Shown here: positions 1 through 12,054 of the stretch, one piece after another
Layout of the letters: each line of letters begins with the position of its first letter
Position numbering within the stretch: position 1 is the first letter of the stretch
Assembly (NCBI RefSeq): GCF_964340395.1
Contig: NC_135570.1
Coordinates: 1,295,001-1,342,500 of the forward strand
From: Glandiceps talaboti
Lineage: Eukaryota; Hemichordata; Enteropneusta; Spengelidae
Direction: 5' to 3'
Length of the DNA: 47,500 nucleotides
Program-made: the position numbers and the translations under genes
Notes under the pieces: model-generated
Seen by the model: only the letters and a program-made list of their open reading frames with translations
Databases searched by the model: none
Told to the model about the DNA's origin: nothing

Positions 1-1429
1 GACGAAATCCCAAAGTACATACAGTAATCAATCGGTTTAAACCTTGACTGTAGAAGAATTGACAGGTCAGGTTTCCTAGAAGTATCGTTCTAACTACGCA
101 TCAAATCCCATCATACATTTGATAGTAGCGATAAAGACTAAATCCCCATGAATTATCAATGTTAATCTTCAATTCGTGACTACGGCGCTTACTTTATTAA
201 TAAATGATCACGTTCCATGGTTTTCGGCACAGTTATCAACACAGGTTCAGCCAAACCATGCCTTTAGTGTACAGTAGTAATACATACATGCAAAATTATT
301 TGGATCACGTCAAAGGTAGAGCGGGCAAATGGGGAATGGGTCAAGGCGATTTAAGTGGGCTACACGAAGTACGACATACAGGAAGATTTGACAAATTCAT
401 GGTTACATCTTTCATAGACTCAACGGCAACATCTAAAACTTGCCGAGGCAACAATAGTGAGGATGTTTTTATAGTATGTAGAGATACCATTTCTTAGTTT
501 ATGAGTATCTAATATGATCACATGCCATGAGCTAAATTAACCATCAGTAGTAGTAAATTTTCTATTTAAAATGTTCGTTAATATGTTCCTTATTTTTCTC
601 TGGTTCAGTCAGTCTTTAGCTAGATTACCCAATTACTTTGTAGTTTGTGTTACGTTGTACGCTTGGTTGCTGTTGTGAGTTAAGAATGCAAATAAGCACT
701 CATGATCATGAAATGGTGAACACCACTCCAGAAAATAAAGACGTTGTCTATAACTTTGGGTTCTGGTGAGTCATTACAGGATTTTTACATCACCTATATT
801 ACATGCAATTTGAATGAAAAAAACATCAAGTTGAAGTTGTCCCTCATTTTGGGGGTCTTTGTTATGGGCCATATTGCATCATGGGAGTCAGCAGAAATGT
901 GTATGCAATAGATGGGCAATGGATATTTATGACTCATAAATGGTTATGAAAACATCAGGATGAAGATGTCTCTGTGAAATCGATAATCGATAACCGATAA
1001 TAGGTAATCGATAACCACGAAATCACTCTCCAGAACTAACTTCATGGACATGCTTCTCTTTCCTGCAGTCGTGCTCCTCTTTTAACACGTTCTAGCTTTA
1101 TGAGACTATGATATGGTAGGGCTTGATTTCTTAGCACCCATACATCAATAAGCACATACTGAAATTTATAAAAGTGTAGACCTAGTTGTCAAACCATTCT
1201 AAATTTTCCCCTCTCGGTGTTACTAGGTTAGAGCTGAAATGTTCCGTTGCCAGTCAAATATAGCACTAAGTATCATACCAACAAAATATCAGTGTGGCAT
1301 ACATATCGATACCTTGCAATAACTCGTGTGTTATCAGTAGAAGTAACCATATAGATTTAAGAAAAACGACAGGGAAAACGTAAATTTGTTATAACATTGA
1401 AACTGATAAAATTAAACGTACACAAAATA
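1..1429. other. No gene recognised
   Basis: A 97-codon ATG frame at 204-497 has no recognisable motif. Around 976-1015 ATCGATAA-type motifs repeat. Around 825-970 two similar pieces (AAACATCAAGTTGAAGTTGT, AAACATCAGGATGAAGATGT) suggest a decayed repeat. Confidence 0.5.
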
Positions 1430-1491
1430 ATTGTATTGTATTGTATTGTATTGTATTGTATTGTATTGTATTGTATTGTATTGTATTGTAT
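1430..1491 (+). repeat. (ATTGT)n microsatellite
   Basis: About 12 perfect pentanucleotide units; makes a spurious repeat ORF. Confidence 0.95.
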
Positions 1492-3141
1492 CGCTCAACT
1501 AAATAAAGTAACCAAAGAAGCAACAACTACAAAACTTTATTTTTTTGTGTTTGTCCAACTTAATTGGTACTATAATGTTTTTAAAAAACCCGAGTTTGAT
1601 GACGTCACAATTGACTGATGACGCAGAAAAGAAGACCCAGGCCATAGTTAAGACGAATCGTGGGATGGTTATCAGTAAAACGTAGAGAAACACTACATGA
1701 ATTATACAAGACAGAATCTGAGTAATACGACTGTTACTGATAGCTTCTGTGAAATGTCAAACTAATTACTAGAGTAATGAGCTAAGTGAACAACCGTGTT
1801 GTCTTTTAGTTATTACAAGTACGTCAATAGGATTGATAAATCCCTGTATAAAAACACGTGACATAATCACTCACTAGATAAATCAACATTTTAGTCTTAA
1901 AAAGTAAATACAGTGTATATAATACGCATTTTATTCAAGCATAGTTTTCGTTGAGTTCCTTTAATGATGCGACTTTCAAAATGGAAATTTACCATTATTG
2001 GTTTTTCTCAAATTGCTATCATTGCATTTCAAGCCTTATTTAGTTCCCCAGGCAACGAGTCTGCAATCAAAAAATGCTCCTTTAGAATAGGCCACCCACA
2101 CTTGATATCATGTTCCGTTTTGGTATGGTTTCGTAGAAGTTGCTGGGTGAGTCATTTATACATAGCAATACAACATTTTACTGTAAATTTGACCAACACT
2201 TGTTGTATTTTAATTTTTATGTTGCCATTCATGGACTGTAACTGTATAAAAAAATCCAATAGAAATAGAATTCAAGACTCTTAATATTTTCCGGTTGCAG
2301 TAGTATGATTTTAGTTGTTGATTACTGTCACTTTGAGAGAGCTGCAGTCCAAATTAACAAAAACATCTAATACAGGCAGGGACGTATAAACAGTATATAC
2401 GTCCCTGATACAAGCAAACAACACTAAATCGAACGTGACAACTTGTCGACCTCAGGCATCATAGTATTCCTCTACTTTTTTGGATCGAGTTTCTAATTGT
2501 AAAACTGTAAGCAGTTATCGCTCGTTTGGCATCAACGGACTCTTTTCATTTCTAAACGAATACGTAAAATACGACATAGAAAATGCTGATTTCCACTTGA
2601 AAATAGACATGGATTTACAACCTTATGTCAACAACCTTATACACGATACAACTTACAAGCCATTGCACCGTAAAACAGTACTCAACCATGACATGTCGTA
2701 AGTGCTGACTCTAATTACGCCAAGGCACACACAATAGGTAAGATGGACAATAATTGCTTTGAATAGCAGGAAATTGTACGACGTGTCTCTTTTTATCATG
2801 AGAATATAGACTACCGCTGCGCGCTGTACACATAAAAATCCATTTGCGGGTCACGTGACATATAAGCATGCCACGCAATCTGTCTTATTAGCATACAAAA
2901 TTACCACTTATAAAGTTCGAATGTCACGTTTCCTTTAAAATAATTTCTGCCACATTAGCATGATTTCTACCTTGATATGGCCATATTGATAAACTATTTT
3001 CAATCTATAATACCAAAGAGTTTTATGTTTTTATTTCATTTTCGGGGAAGAGTTTGTGCTAGCAAATATCAGAGTGAGTTAGGTTTGTCGACGTCATAGT
3101 TAGACACTCATCAATATGTATTACACTATCGAAAAAAAAAC
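1492..3141. other. No gene recognised
   Basis: Open frames at 1964-2284 and 2480-2701 have no recognisable domain and the latter starts at TTG. Only the hairpin at 2377-2407 stands out. Confidence 0.6.
2377..2407. repeat. Perfect 12-bp inverted repeat hairpin
   Basis: CAGGGACGTATA (2377-2388), 7-bp spacer, TATACGTCCCTG (2396-2407). CAGGG ends are common in hAT-type TIRs, so this may be a collapsed MITE; a stem-loop by chance is possible. Confidence 0.6.
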
Positions 3142-3354
3142 AATATAGTTTGACAAATAAATATCAAATCAGATAACATGTAAACTCAGTCTAATATCGT
3201 TTGACAAATAAATATCAAATCAGATAACATGCAAACATGGTCGTTTGACAAATAAATATCAAATCAAATAACTTGCAAACATGGTCGTTTGACAAATAAA
3301 TATCAAATCAGATAATATGCAAACATTAATGGTCGAATATCGTTTGACAAATAA
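3142..3354 (+). repeat. 44-55 bp tandem repeat, about 4.5 copies
   Basis: GTTTGACAAATAAATATCAA recurs with starts at 3148, 3199, 3243 and 3287; the last unit (3342) is truncated. Units end in ATGCAAACATGGTC or variants. Spacing 51, 44, 44, 55 bp. Confidence 0.9.
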
Positions 3355-3766
3355 CACAAAATGTGGATATTCACACCACTGTTGTGGTGTTCTAAATAGA
3401 CGTGCAAATATCAATGTTCATATTACGTAGGAAATGCAAGGTTTAGTTTGTCTTCCATCTACACAACGTGGATAAGTTAATCTAAATAGTAAAACTTATG
3501 CTATTATACCATGCATGAGCCAAGTTAACCAAAACATGGAATATATACTCTTGTTCCTACGCCACGATAATGCGTGTCTACGTCACTGGTCCTGCTGAGT
3601 TCGACATAGGAGTTAAAACGTTCAAAATTGCTATTAATTGCCCCGATTTTTCTTTGATATTACTGGCGCTAGTATAATTATGTTATTCTCCAATATTTTT
3701 GTTCATTCTGCCACTCGTATTTTCCTTGTCTGAACGAAGACAAATATTGACGAATAACATCTAATA

Positions 3767-4010
3767 TGGAACTTGCAAACCCGCCATGTTGAATGTTGCA
3801 TCATGGGAAATGCTATACTAAATACTAATCAATTAGTATTGTAAACAATGTTGATACGTTGCTTGTAACCACAAATATTCAATTCATAGTTACCCTGACA
3901 ATTGTGGGAGGTTAATTTTATCAGTAGCTCCAGATTAGGTATTACGATAACCACAGATAATCCCATAGTCCTTTGCATCAGAGCATGCTCATTCTGGATT
4001 GCAAGTTCCC
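3767..4010. mobile_element. 244-bp TIR MITE, copy 1
   Basis: Ends are TGGAACTTGCAAACC at the left and, inverted, GGGAACTTGCAATCC at the right. Flanked on both sides by TA (3765-3766, 4011-4012), as expected of a Tc1/mariner-type insertion. Same length and clearly the same sequence as 28930-29173. Non-coding. Confidence 0.88.
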
Positions 4011-4854
4011 TACACTAGAGTGTAATATCGTGTTTGTCTCAGTGTGTCCTACGTTTATATATATTAACTTACATCTATATCATCTGTAAGTAGAATATAT
4101 CTCATCGTACTTGGCCAGAGTTTTGTTTTTTACATTTAGAGTTATTTAGAACATGAATAATGAGAAAATAGAATAGTGGTTTCGAAATGATGAAAGCAAG
4201 GAAGATTACTCAGATTGTGATAGACAGTAAACGTCTCAATATCTAAAAATAATGGCCAACCTTTTATTCTATTGTGAATATAGGTATACATTTAATAACA
4301 ATTGTCATTTTGTCATGAGGAAAATGTAAACAAATGAACAAATTTACTTCTTGTTACGAACGTACAAATACATGCACTGCAGAGCAGAGAATGAACAACT
4401 TATCTCTATACACTGATCTAGTGATAACAACTTGTGAATCGATGTGTAGCTGATTGGCAGCTCGTTATCGTCAAAACACTGATTAGCCGAGAGCTTTTTT
4501 TACGGTAAGAGTCACATGATACTAGTTTAAAAAGATTCTACCTAAAACTGCTGCTACCAATAATATTATTTTGTCCGGATATTATTGGATAAGATGTAAT
4601 GAAAATTGTCAGTTGAAGATAATAAGCAAACAGATAGACCACGACACATAACTTTCCTAGTGTCTCCTAGACACTTAACTCTTGAGTTAAATACAATAAA
4701 GATCTTACAAAGTATCCTTTCTGAGTCCAGCGACTTGACAATATAAAATGTACTATGTAATTTGCAACAGGTTCGAAACCACATCAACAAGAAAACATTT
4801 ATTTATTACTTTAAGACAGAAGTGCGTTTAATAATGAACGGTAATCTTTCTGTT

Positions 4855-4882
4855 TTTGTTTGTTTGTTTGTTTGTTTGTTTG
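4855..4882 (+). repeat. (GTTT)n microsatellite
   Basis: About seven units of GTTT. Confidence 0.9.
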
Positions 4883-5511
4883 AACTTTCCTAAGCAATTG
4901 TAAGATTGTAAATTCTCGTGAACGTTTGATCTGTAAAGTAGGTAAGACATATTACAAGAAATTAATCAAAACTGTTCAAGATATATTTTCATTTTAATAT
5001 AGTCGTCTGTTTGTATTTTTCTCACGTTCGTATATTTCAAATAGCATACATTTTCAAAATATGTTAAAAGAGAGAAAAGGTCCATTGATAATGTTTTATG
5101 CGAATGGAAATCATTTCAGTGTTATTCTTTTGAATAACGACAGTATTTTAAAACAAACTAACCACTTTTGATAAAAAGAACTAGAAAAATCTTACCTTTA
5201 AATTGCTCTTTTTTCTTGTCTTGGCTGTTTTACACTTGTATTCGACATACACAGAGTTTGACGGAGAGGCCGCCGGGCTGTCCTCATTATAATTCTCTCC
5301 GATGCTAAAGTATGACCAATTGAGAACTTCCCAACCTCGAAAATCCGAGGTTAGTTAATATGCTAAGCTGTTAGAAATGTGTTAATTGGCCTCATCATCT
5401 ATATCAACAGAAATAAAGAAGTGTCGGGTATTTGCATAATCTTCTTTTCCATCTTTTCATTGTATGCATGGTGCGCTCAGACCACTATAGAAAGAGGTTG
5501 TCTTGCTGCTA

Positions 5512-5611
5512 GACGTTCGGGCTTCTCCCGACGAAGTTCGCTGTGACGGCGAACGCCCATCCTTGTCGTATTGTAAATTCGGAATAACACCTGAGGTCTA
5601 GCAGCTAGACT
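5512..5611. mobile_element. Small TIR element (TTGCTGCTAGAC), copy A
   Basis: Left CTTGCTGCTAGACGTTCG and right (inverted) GTCTAGCTGCTAGACCTCAG; an inner inverted pair GTTCGC/GCGAAC near 5538-5560. Related to 6064-6224. Confidence 0.65.
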
Positions 5612-5920
5612 AGGACATGAGTAGCTGTGGCCAGATTCATAGGAAGTATTTATAGTAGGAGCACAGAAACTCCAAAGGCTTATTTATTCTTTATTGTTTA
5701 GTATAATGTCGTAGCGTTATTTTACAAATTGTGATGCGAACTTGGCCGCTTTATAATGAACACGCAGGACAATAGCCACCTTAGCTCTGAAATATGATTT
5801 GAGAACTCTCTGTCAGCAGTTGTGTCGCAGTTCTCTGAGTGCACATTTCCAAACTTTGACCCGTCTTTTTTACACCTGACCCCATGAAGACGCGACATTA
5901 CACAAATATCCATTATCGGA

Positions 5921-6043
5921 TAAAATCTGATTTTAGACTCTAGGTTAGATGCTTGCTCTGATTCACTTTTTATGATATTATCCTATAAAAAGTACTATGT
6001 ACGTGCGAAGAGTAATATTAGAGTCTAAAATTCGATTTTGTTG
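5921..6043. repeat. Foldback repeat
   Basis: Outer arms AAAATCTGATTTTAGACTCT and (inverted) AAAATCGAATTTTAGACTCT about 70 bp apart, with an inner inverted ACTTTTTAT/ATAAAAAGT. Between the two TTGCTGCTAGAC elements. Confidence 0.6.
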
Positions 6044-6063
6044 GCGTCTGTCAAATCGCTACC

Positions 6064-6224
6064 TAATCTTGCTGCTAGATGTTCGTGCTTTCTTTCGATA
6101 CTAATTACTATAAGCGAACGAAGTTCGCAGTGAGGGCTTGCCTTGGATGTTCCATCCTCGATAGCGATGTTCGGTCGTGTGTCGTATTGTATCGGAAGAA
6201 CATCCGAGGTCTAGCAGATAGACT
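6064..6224. mobile_element. Small TIR element, copy B, with 10-bp target duplication
   Basis: Same ends as copy A (TTGCTGCTAGA... and inverted TCTGCTAGACCT). Flanked by a perfect 10-bp direct repeat AATCGCTACC (6054-6063 and 6225-6234). A 9-11 bp duplication suggests a Mutator-like source (inference). Confidence 0.75.
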
Positions 6225-6234
6225 AATCGCTACC

Positions 6235-8435
6235 ATGAAAAGAGGCCAATGGTTTGCGTGATGTTGAAAATAAAACATCCATATGATTATTATATTGAAA
6301 CGGCTTAGTGAATACACACAACTAGCACTATAAACGGAGATGTGTTCCAACTCAGACTCAGACCACTAATGAATATTTTCAGTGATCTGAGGTTACACAG
6401 ACAAGGAACACAAAATTGCAGTCCCGTGCTTTTAAGTTTTATAATGTTTTGCACTCGCAAATCCGTGATCAAAGAATGTACACTTGCTATTGGATCCAGG
6501 ATGAATAAAGTTTAAACGTTGTAAACCTTTCTCGAATATATTCTGACAGTGATGTTGAATTTGAGGGAAAATTCTGTTTGACAATAGAATAGACTAGCCA
6601 AGATTACTGACTACATAGCTCTTCAATGTAAGTGTGAGCAGTGAAGTGAAAACAGCTAGTGTACTTCCCGTTTCTCGGACAAGGCAACATTATATCGCCC
6701 TTCACATGCTATTGTTTGTAATTGATAAAACAAAAGGCGTTCTATGGAATATCATATCCCTTCGTCGCTAAAATTAACAGAGACGAGAAAATGACGGAAA
6801 TGCAAGTTATCAAACATTCAGGACAAACACCTTTTTCAGTTAGAAAAACTTCCCTTTTTGAAATGGAGATTAGTCCCCAGCATCATTTTCACAAACCTGC
6901 GAAGAGGCCTTGATTGACACAACATTGTACAGTCATGGACACAGTCTATCTGAGAGACATTCCTTACTGTTCACAAATACAGACATTTCTACTAGGCTAC
7001 ATCCATTTCGTAGGGTCTATGATCCATCTCAGACCGGTTGACCACTAGTGGTCTGAGGGTCCATGTCGCCCTGCTTGCATACGGAGTAAGTCGCCTACAA
7101 AGAGACAGTTGTGAAACCTGGGCTTACCTGAAATGCTAGTATAGTAGTAACTAAAGATTTAACGCATCTGTGTTCAAATATCAGCAATAAATCGACTATT
7201 TAGTAATTCTACCTCGCCTTGGCTACAAAAGTACTAGTCCCAGTCCGGAGGACCAGAAATCCCGAAATCACAAGTTCGATCGTAAAATTTATGCCCAAGC
7301 GGACGCCCGATCAAATGTGGCGGAGTTTGTACGGCGGGACTTTGAAATCAGTCGGAACTGGAAAAGTTCCGATTTCGACACCTTTTGTGATCGTACCAGC
7401 GACTACTATCGTCAAAAAGATGTAAAATGAGTACATATTCGACCGATTGCTAATATTTGATAGCTTTATAAAAAAAATTATATGTAATTATTTTGTTATT
7501 GGTGCGAAAGTATTTTGTTTTCGCACTCGCTATAGGACGGTTACTTTTCGTAGGACGGTGTTGAGCGAAACGCGTGCACCGTCTGCAAGCAGGACTGTGA
7601 GCCATGGTACAACATCTGAGCACAGACAAGGAACACAGTTTCTTGTCTGTGATCTGAGGTACAACTACTGACAATTATCGGATTGAGAGGTGTCAACGAG
7701 TTCCAGCAAGATGCTTAGTTTAGACAAACAAGTTTTATTTACACATAGCCCCAAAGCATAGGCTGGTGGCGTTATTCACCATATGGGTACAGGTGTAAGA
7801 AGGTGCTAAAAGGTGTTACTTTTAGCATCGGCAGAATTGTAATGTGTTCAAATCTGATCAATGCAGTGTCGACGTTTACCTTCAAATAGCATCTTGTCCT
7901 GCGTGGGAGTTACGAATTTGACTTTTAAATTACTGTAGTGGGAGGCAACTTCACGGTTTAAAAACGAAGGGAAAATGATTTTTTGAAAACGAGTATGGAC
8001 ACATCTCATTTTACTACAGAGTGACTATAGCATATATACTTTAAATACTCCATGGGAGATAAAGTACGTTTGGCTAAAGGTCATATATTGATCATTTTTT
8101 CAATTTCCGATTTTGTTTTAGCTCTAACCTTTTAGGATTATAACGTTATTAATCGAGTAGGAAATCAAGGCCATGTATCTATTTACACCCTCTGTGCTAT
8201 TTGGTCCTTAAAAACACAGGCTGTGTATAATTGAAACGTCCGTATTTTGGACAGTTTTACCAAATTTGAACTTGCTCTACTCTTACATTGATAAACTAAC
8301 ACACAGACATCATAGAGAGCATTCGTTTAATGACAACAAAAATATATACAAATTGTATGCCTTACCTATATCGATCAGGCTTCAAAAATACACATCGTGA
8401 TAACAAATCAAATAGATACGTTGCGAGAAGATACA
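6235..8435. other. No gene recognised; small hairpin repeats
   Basis: Short inverted repeats built on CTCAGACCACTA or CAGACAAG occur at 6357-6395, 7037-7060 and 7604-7660. The 7219-7425 frame is relatively GC-rich, starts at TTG and shows no motif; it contains a hairpin TCGGAACT...AGTTCCGA near 7351. Confidence 0.5.
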
Positions 8436-8651
8436 GTTGTTGGTGGTTGAGTGGTTAGTAAGTGTTGTTGGTGGCTGAACGGTTAAGTGTTGTTGGTGGC
8501 TGAGTGGGCAAGAGTTGTTGGTGGCTGAGTGGCTAAGTGTTGTTGGTGGCTGAGCGGTCACGGATTGTTGGTGGCTGAGTGGTCAAGGGATGTTGGTGGC
8601 TGAGCGGTCACGCGCACGGGTTGTTGGTGGCTGAGCGGTCAAGGGTTGTTT
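8436..8651 (+). repeat. 25-bp minisatellite with tRNA A-box-like core, about 8 copies
   Basis: Units begin TTGTTGGTGGCTGAGTGG with variants (GCGG, GGGC); most are 25 bp, one is longer. TGGCTGAGTGG matches the pol III A-box consensus TRGYNNARNNG and tRNA-Ser/Leu D-arms. No B-box follows. Confidence 0.85.
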
Positions 8652-8940
8652 TGAAAGCTGGTAGTAAGAAGTAAGAGGTTAAGTTTGAACGCATAAAGGA
8701 AATACAGACGTGTCAAGACTCCTCCTATATGGATTCATGAATGACGATCTTAAAGCACTGATATGTTTAAGGAACTATCCGGTATAAATATAAATTATCA
8801 TTATTGTCGTGGATTATCAAGGTTATTGTCATTCGTGACGACAATTCGTGTTTGTCATCAGTTTGACCTTATGATTAAAAAAGGAAACCATATTTGATAT
8901 CCTGTTTTATTGCACGTCAGTGGTTGTTGTTGTAAGTGGG

Positions 8941-9597
8941 GGAAACACCAAGGATGTTTATATGGTTTCTTTTGTTGGAGTTCTATTAGGCAAACATTAT
9001 TCTTTGTCTGCTTACATTGATAAAATAAATAAACTTATAAGGAAAAAATGTGAAATTTTATACAGACTTAGGTACATTTTATAGCAACGTATTTATTACG
9101 CTTGTACATTCATATGTACTTCCTCATATTACCTACGGCTTGAGGTTTGGGGTAATACTTATTCGTCACACTTGAACTGTGTTTTAACTACACAAAAAAT
9201 GATTGTTTGTACGATATTGATTAAATCTTCCATGGACCATTCAGCTCCTTTGTTTATTAAGTTGAATATTCTAGATGTTTTCAAATCTTCATGGATAGTT
9301 AGTAGGCTCTTTTATTTATGGTTTGATCCACCAACAATCATCGCATTCTGTGTATGATTATTTCAGAGTTACTTGTCACAACTACTTATATCAAAATCTA
9401 CATCCATGTCATGCCAGGTCAAATCCGGGTCAATTTTCTATTTCTTTTTCTGGCAAAAAAATGGAATAACATCCCTGTCAACATCAAATGCATTAAGTCT
9501 TTACATCGTTTCAAACAAACCTTGAAGCAACATCTACTGGAGTATTATAACCGATCAACTGTATATTTGTAATTTTAATCATGTATACATAATATAT

Positions 9598-9639
<42 letters not shown>

Positions 9640-9640
9640 C
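8941..9640 (+). mobile_element. Decayed non-LTR retrotransposon (LINE) 3' end with (TTAG)n tail
   Basis: Conceptual translation, crossing several frameshifts and stops, recovers the end of a LINE reverse transcriptase: VSFVGVLLGKHYSLSAYIDK and ILYRLRYIL (about 8960-9080), YVLPHITYG and GNTYSSHLNCVLTTQK (9110-9200), APLFIKLNILDVFK (9240-9280) and KKWNNIPVNIKCIKSLHRFK (9440-9520). That order and the W-N-x-[IL]-P-x-x-I-K motif are typical of Jockey/CR1-like elements (family knowledge). The (TTAG)n array at 9597-9640 fits a 3' tail. Not functional. Confidence 0.75.
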
Positions 9641-9848
9641 AGATAATTGGTTCATTATAGTGAAATGAGGTTATGGAAATTACATTGCAATAACTAGATG
9701 AAAATAGAAAACACAACCTGCCAGCCTAATGGATTTATAAATCACCTTTGAAATATTTACAAAGTAATTTTGAGGGAAAAATACAAATAATCTGAATATG
9801 TATTATATACTTTGAGTCATATGAGTACCTTGTTGTGAAGTTCTGTAT

Positions 9849-10082
9849 ATTAATATAGTGGACAGGCCCCGACTAGATGTAAGCTATATCCTGACTTCCC
9901 ATTTACCCACTGTTATGGTTTATATTAATATATGAGTGGACAGGCCCAGACTAGATGTAACCTATATCCTGACTTCCCATTTACCCACTGCTATGGTTTA
10001 TATTAATATATGAGTGGACAGGCCCAGACTAGATGTAAGCCATTTCCTGACTTCCCATTTACCCACTACTATGGTTTATATA
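9849..10082 (+). repeat. 78-bp tandem repeat, 3 copies
   Basis: GTGGACAGGCCC(C/A)GACTAG starts at 9858, 9936 and 10014, followed by CTGACTTCCCATTTACCCAC and TATGGTTTATATTAATATAT. Exact 78-bp period and few substitutions imply a recent expansion. Confidence 0.92.
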
Positions 10083-12054
10083 ACTGACATGACGTTCCGT
10101 CCAAAACTGTTAGCCTTTCGCTATTATATCCATTATTAAATATTCAGTTATGAATCCTATGAATCCACCTCGTCCAGGTTTGTTGCAATGCTGTTACAAG
10201 ATGGTAATGGATTGTATGAACACATTACTTTACTTTTTGGCTTGTAAAAAGATTTTGGATTGGAAGGCATGGCACAGAAAGTCTTATTTGTAGTAATGAG
10301 AAATCAATTGCTAAAGACATTTCCTCCAAAGTCTGGACGATGTTGTTCAGAATAACCAACATCTACTATGTGTTATTTTATGGAGGTAATCATCTTACGA
10401 AATGATCAAAGCATGATGCATCTTGGGACTTCGAAACACTGCCCAATATTTGACATTCATGCTGTACCTAAGTAGAGTATATTCGTCATCGTCCAACTGG
10501 AAGCTCGATAGGTAATTAATGAGAGCTATAAAACTAATTATTCCCCAGAGATTCTCCCTATTTGAATTCACGTAAGACTGTAACTGCACAGCTACCCTCA
10601 GCCAAATTTCAACTGTAGGATGTGTGATATCTTCTTCTATTTGTGATAATTGTCGACAAGGGAATAACAAGAATCCGTATGCACTGTCGTCAAGAGACCT
10701 TTTGATATTAACAACACAGAATCACTTCAATTTAGAAAATGTCGAAGTTAGGTTGAGTACCTTGTTGTCAAATTAACTTGTTTGATGAGCAGCTATTATT
10801 GTTTGATTTCCAGTCAGTCTATCAAAGCAAAAGTCAAATTTAGTCATTAACACAATCTTCTCACTTATTTCATTCTATTCTGAATTAACTAGCACGTTAT
10901 TTCACTTTATATCTAATATCGTGTGTTTATCACTCGTTTTGCAACTTTAGTGCAATGACACACACCTCCTTTCAGACTGTGTTTTTCTTTGGTTTGTGAA
11001 AAGGCTATCAAAATCAGAATCAATCACAATATAACTTTATTTATCCCCAATAGTTAGTAATTACAGAATAAAATACATACTCAAATGTAAAACAAAACTA
11101 CACATATCGTATAACGGGGAAAACTCCACCACAAAGAACGACTGTGGCTACTTTTGAAAGTAGAGAAAGCGAATGGAACAATATACGATATAAATGTTTA
11201 CTTTTACTACTGGTGGAGGGTGTATACTACTCCTGGTGATTCTAATGTTATCGAATTCTATTCTGTATGTAGGGATGGGAAGGGTCTTTTAGAACATCGT
11301 GAGTATTATGGGCTAGATCAATAGTTCAATGTAGGATAAAAAAAAACTAAATTCTTTTAGACTAAGTTAGGTCTCAGGCCTCAGACCCTTCTAACGTAAT
11401 TGGCCAAAATTGATAATTGTTTCATAAAGCACAATTAATTTCAAATCAGTGTAGTTTTTTGTAGTGCTGCGAATACAAAGCCAGTATGTTTATGAGAAAT
11501 ATTCTCTTTTATTGACACTGTATTATATGTTCGTGCCATGCATTTGCTATAATAGCAGAAATTTTCCCATTTCTCGATTTGACATTTTCAAAAAAATTGT
11601 ATTTAGGGGTACAGAACAAATTCTATTAAAAGTTAAATTAATTTTGTCGGATGAGCACTAAAATGATTTAACAACTAGAAGGAGTACGTGTTTTATCCTA
11701 CATTGAACTATTGATCTCGTATTTTACAAGTAGCTTGCTTCTTCTAGATTGAATTTGTCAAATAAATATCGGTTAATTGACCCCTGAGTGACATTTAATA
11801 GTTAGTCGTAAAATAGAATGATTTAATCGAAAATCTCAGTGACTTTTAAATCATTTTATGACCGTCTTTGTACAAACCTTGAACGGATGCAGTCTACATG
11901 AATTCGTTGGTATAGTGACGATTTAGACATTTTCTTTGAAAACACACAGCAGTTGGCTTTGATTTAAAGATTAAGGCTATTCTTATGAGTCCATTGGGAC
12001 ATGACTTTTTTTGTTTTCTATGTTTTACGAGTTTTTACAATTACTAAGCGTGAA
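10083..12054. other. No gene recognised
   Basis: An ATG-less minus-strand frame of about 110 codons (near 10395-10725; DDSAYGFLLFPCRQLSQIEE at its N-side) is the only long frame not made of repeats. No family recognised. Confidence 0.5.

Noticed and set aside
204-497. 97-codon ATG frame
   Set aside because: No motif, no splice or regulatory context; length is unremarkable for AT-rich DNA.
1600-1640. Third hammerhead core at ACTGATGACGCAGAAAAG
   Set aside because: CTGATGA and GAAA are too close for a stem II and no stem I or III pairs.
4766-4782. B-box-like GGTTCGAAACC as part of a tRNA gene
   Set aside because: No A box or acceptor stem at the right spacing.
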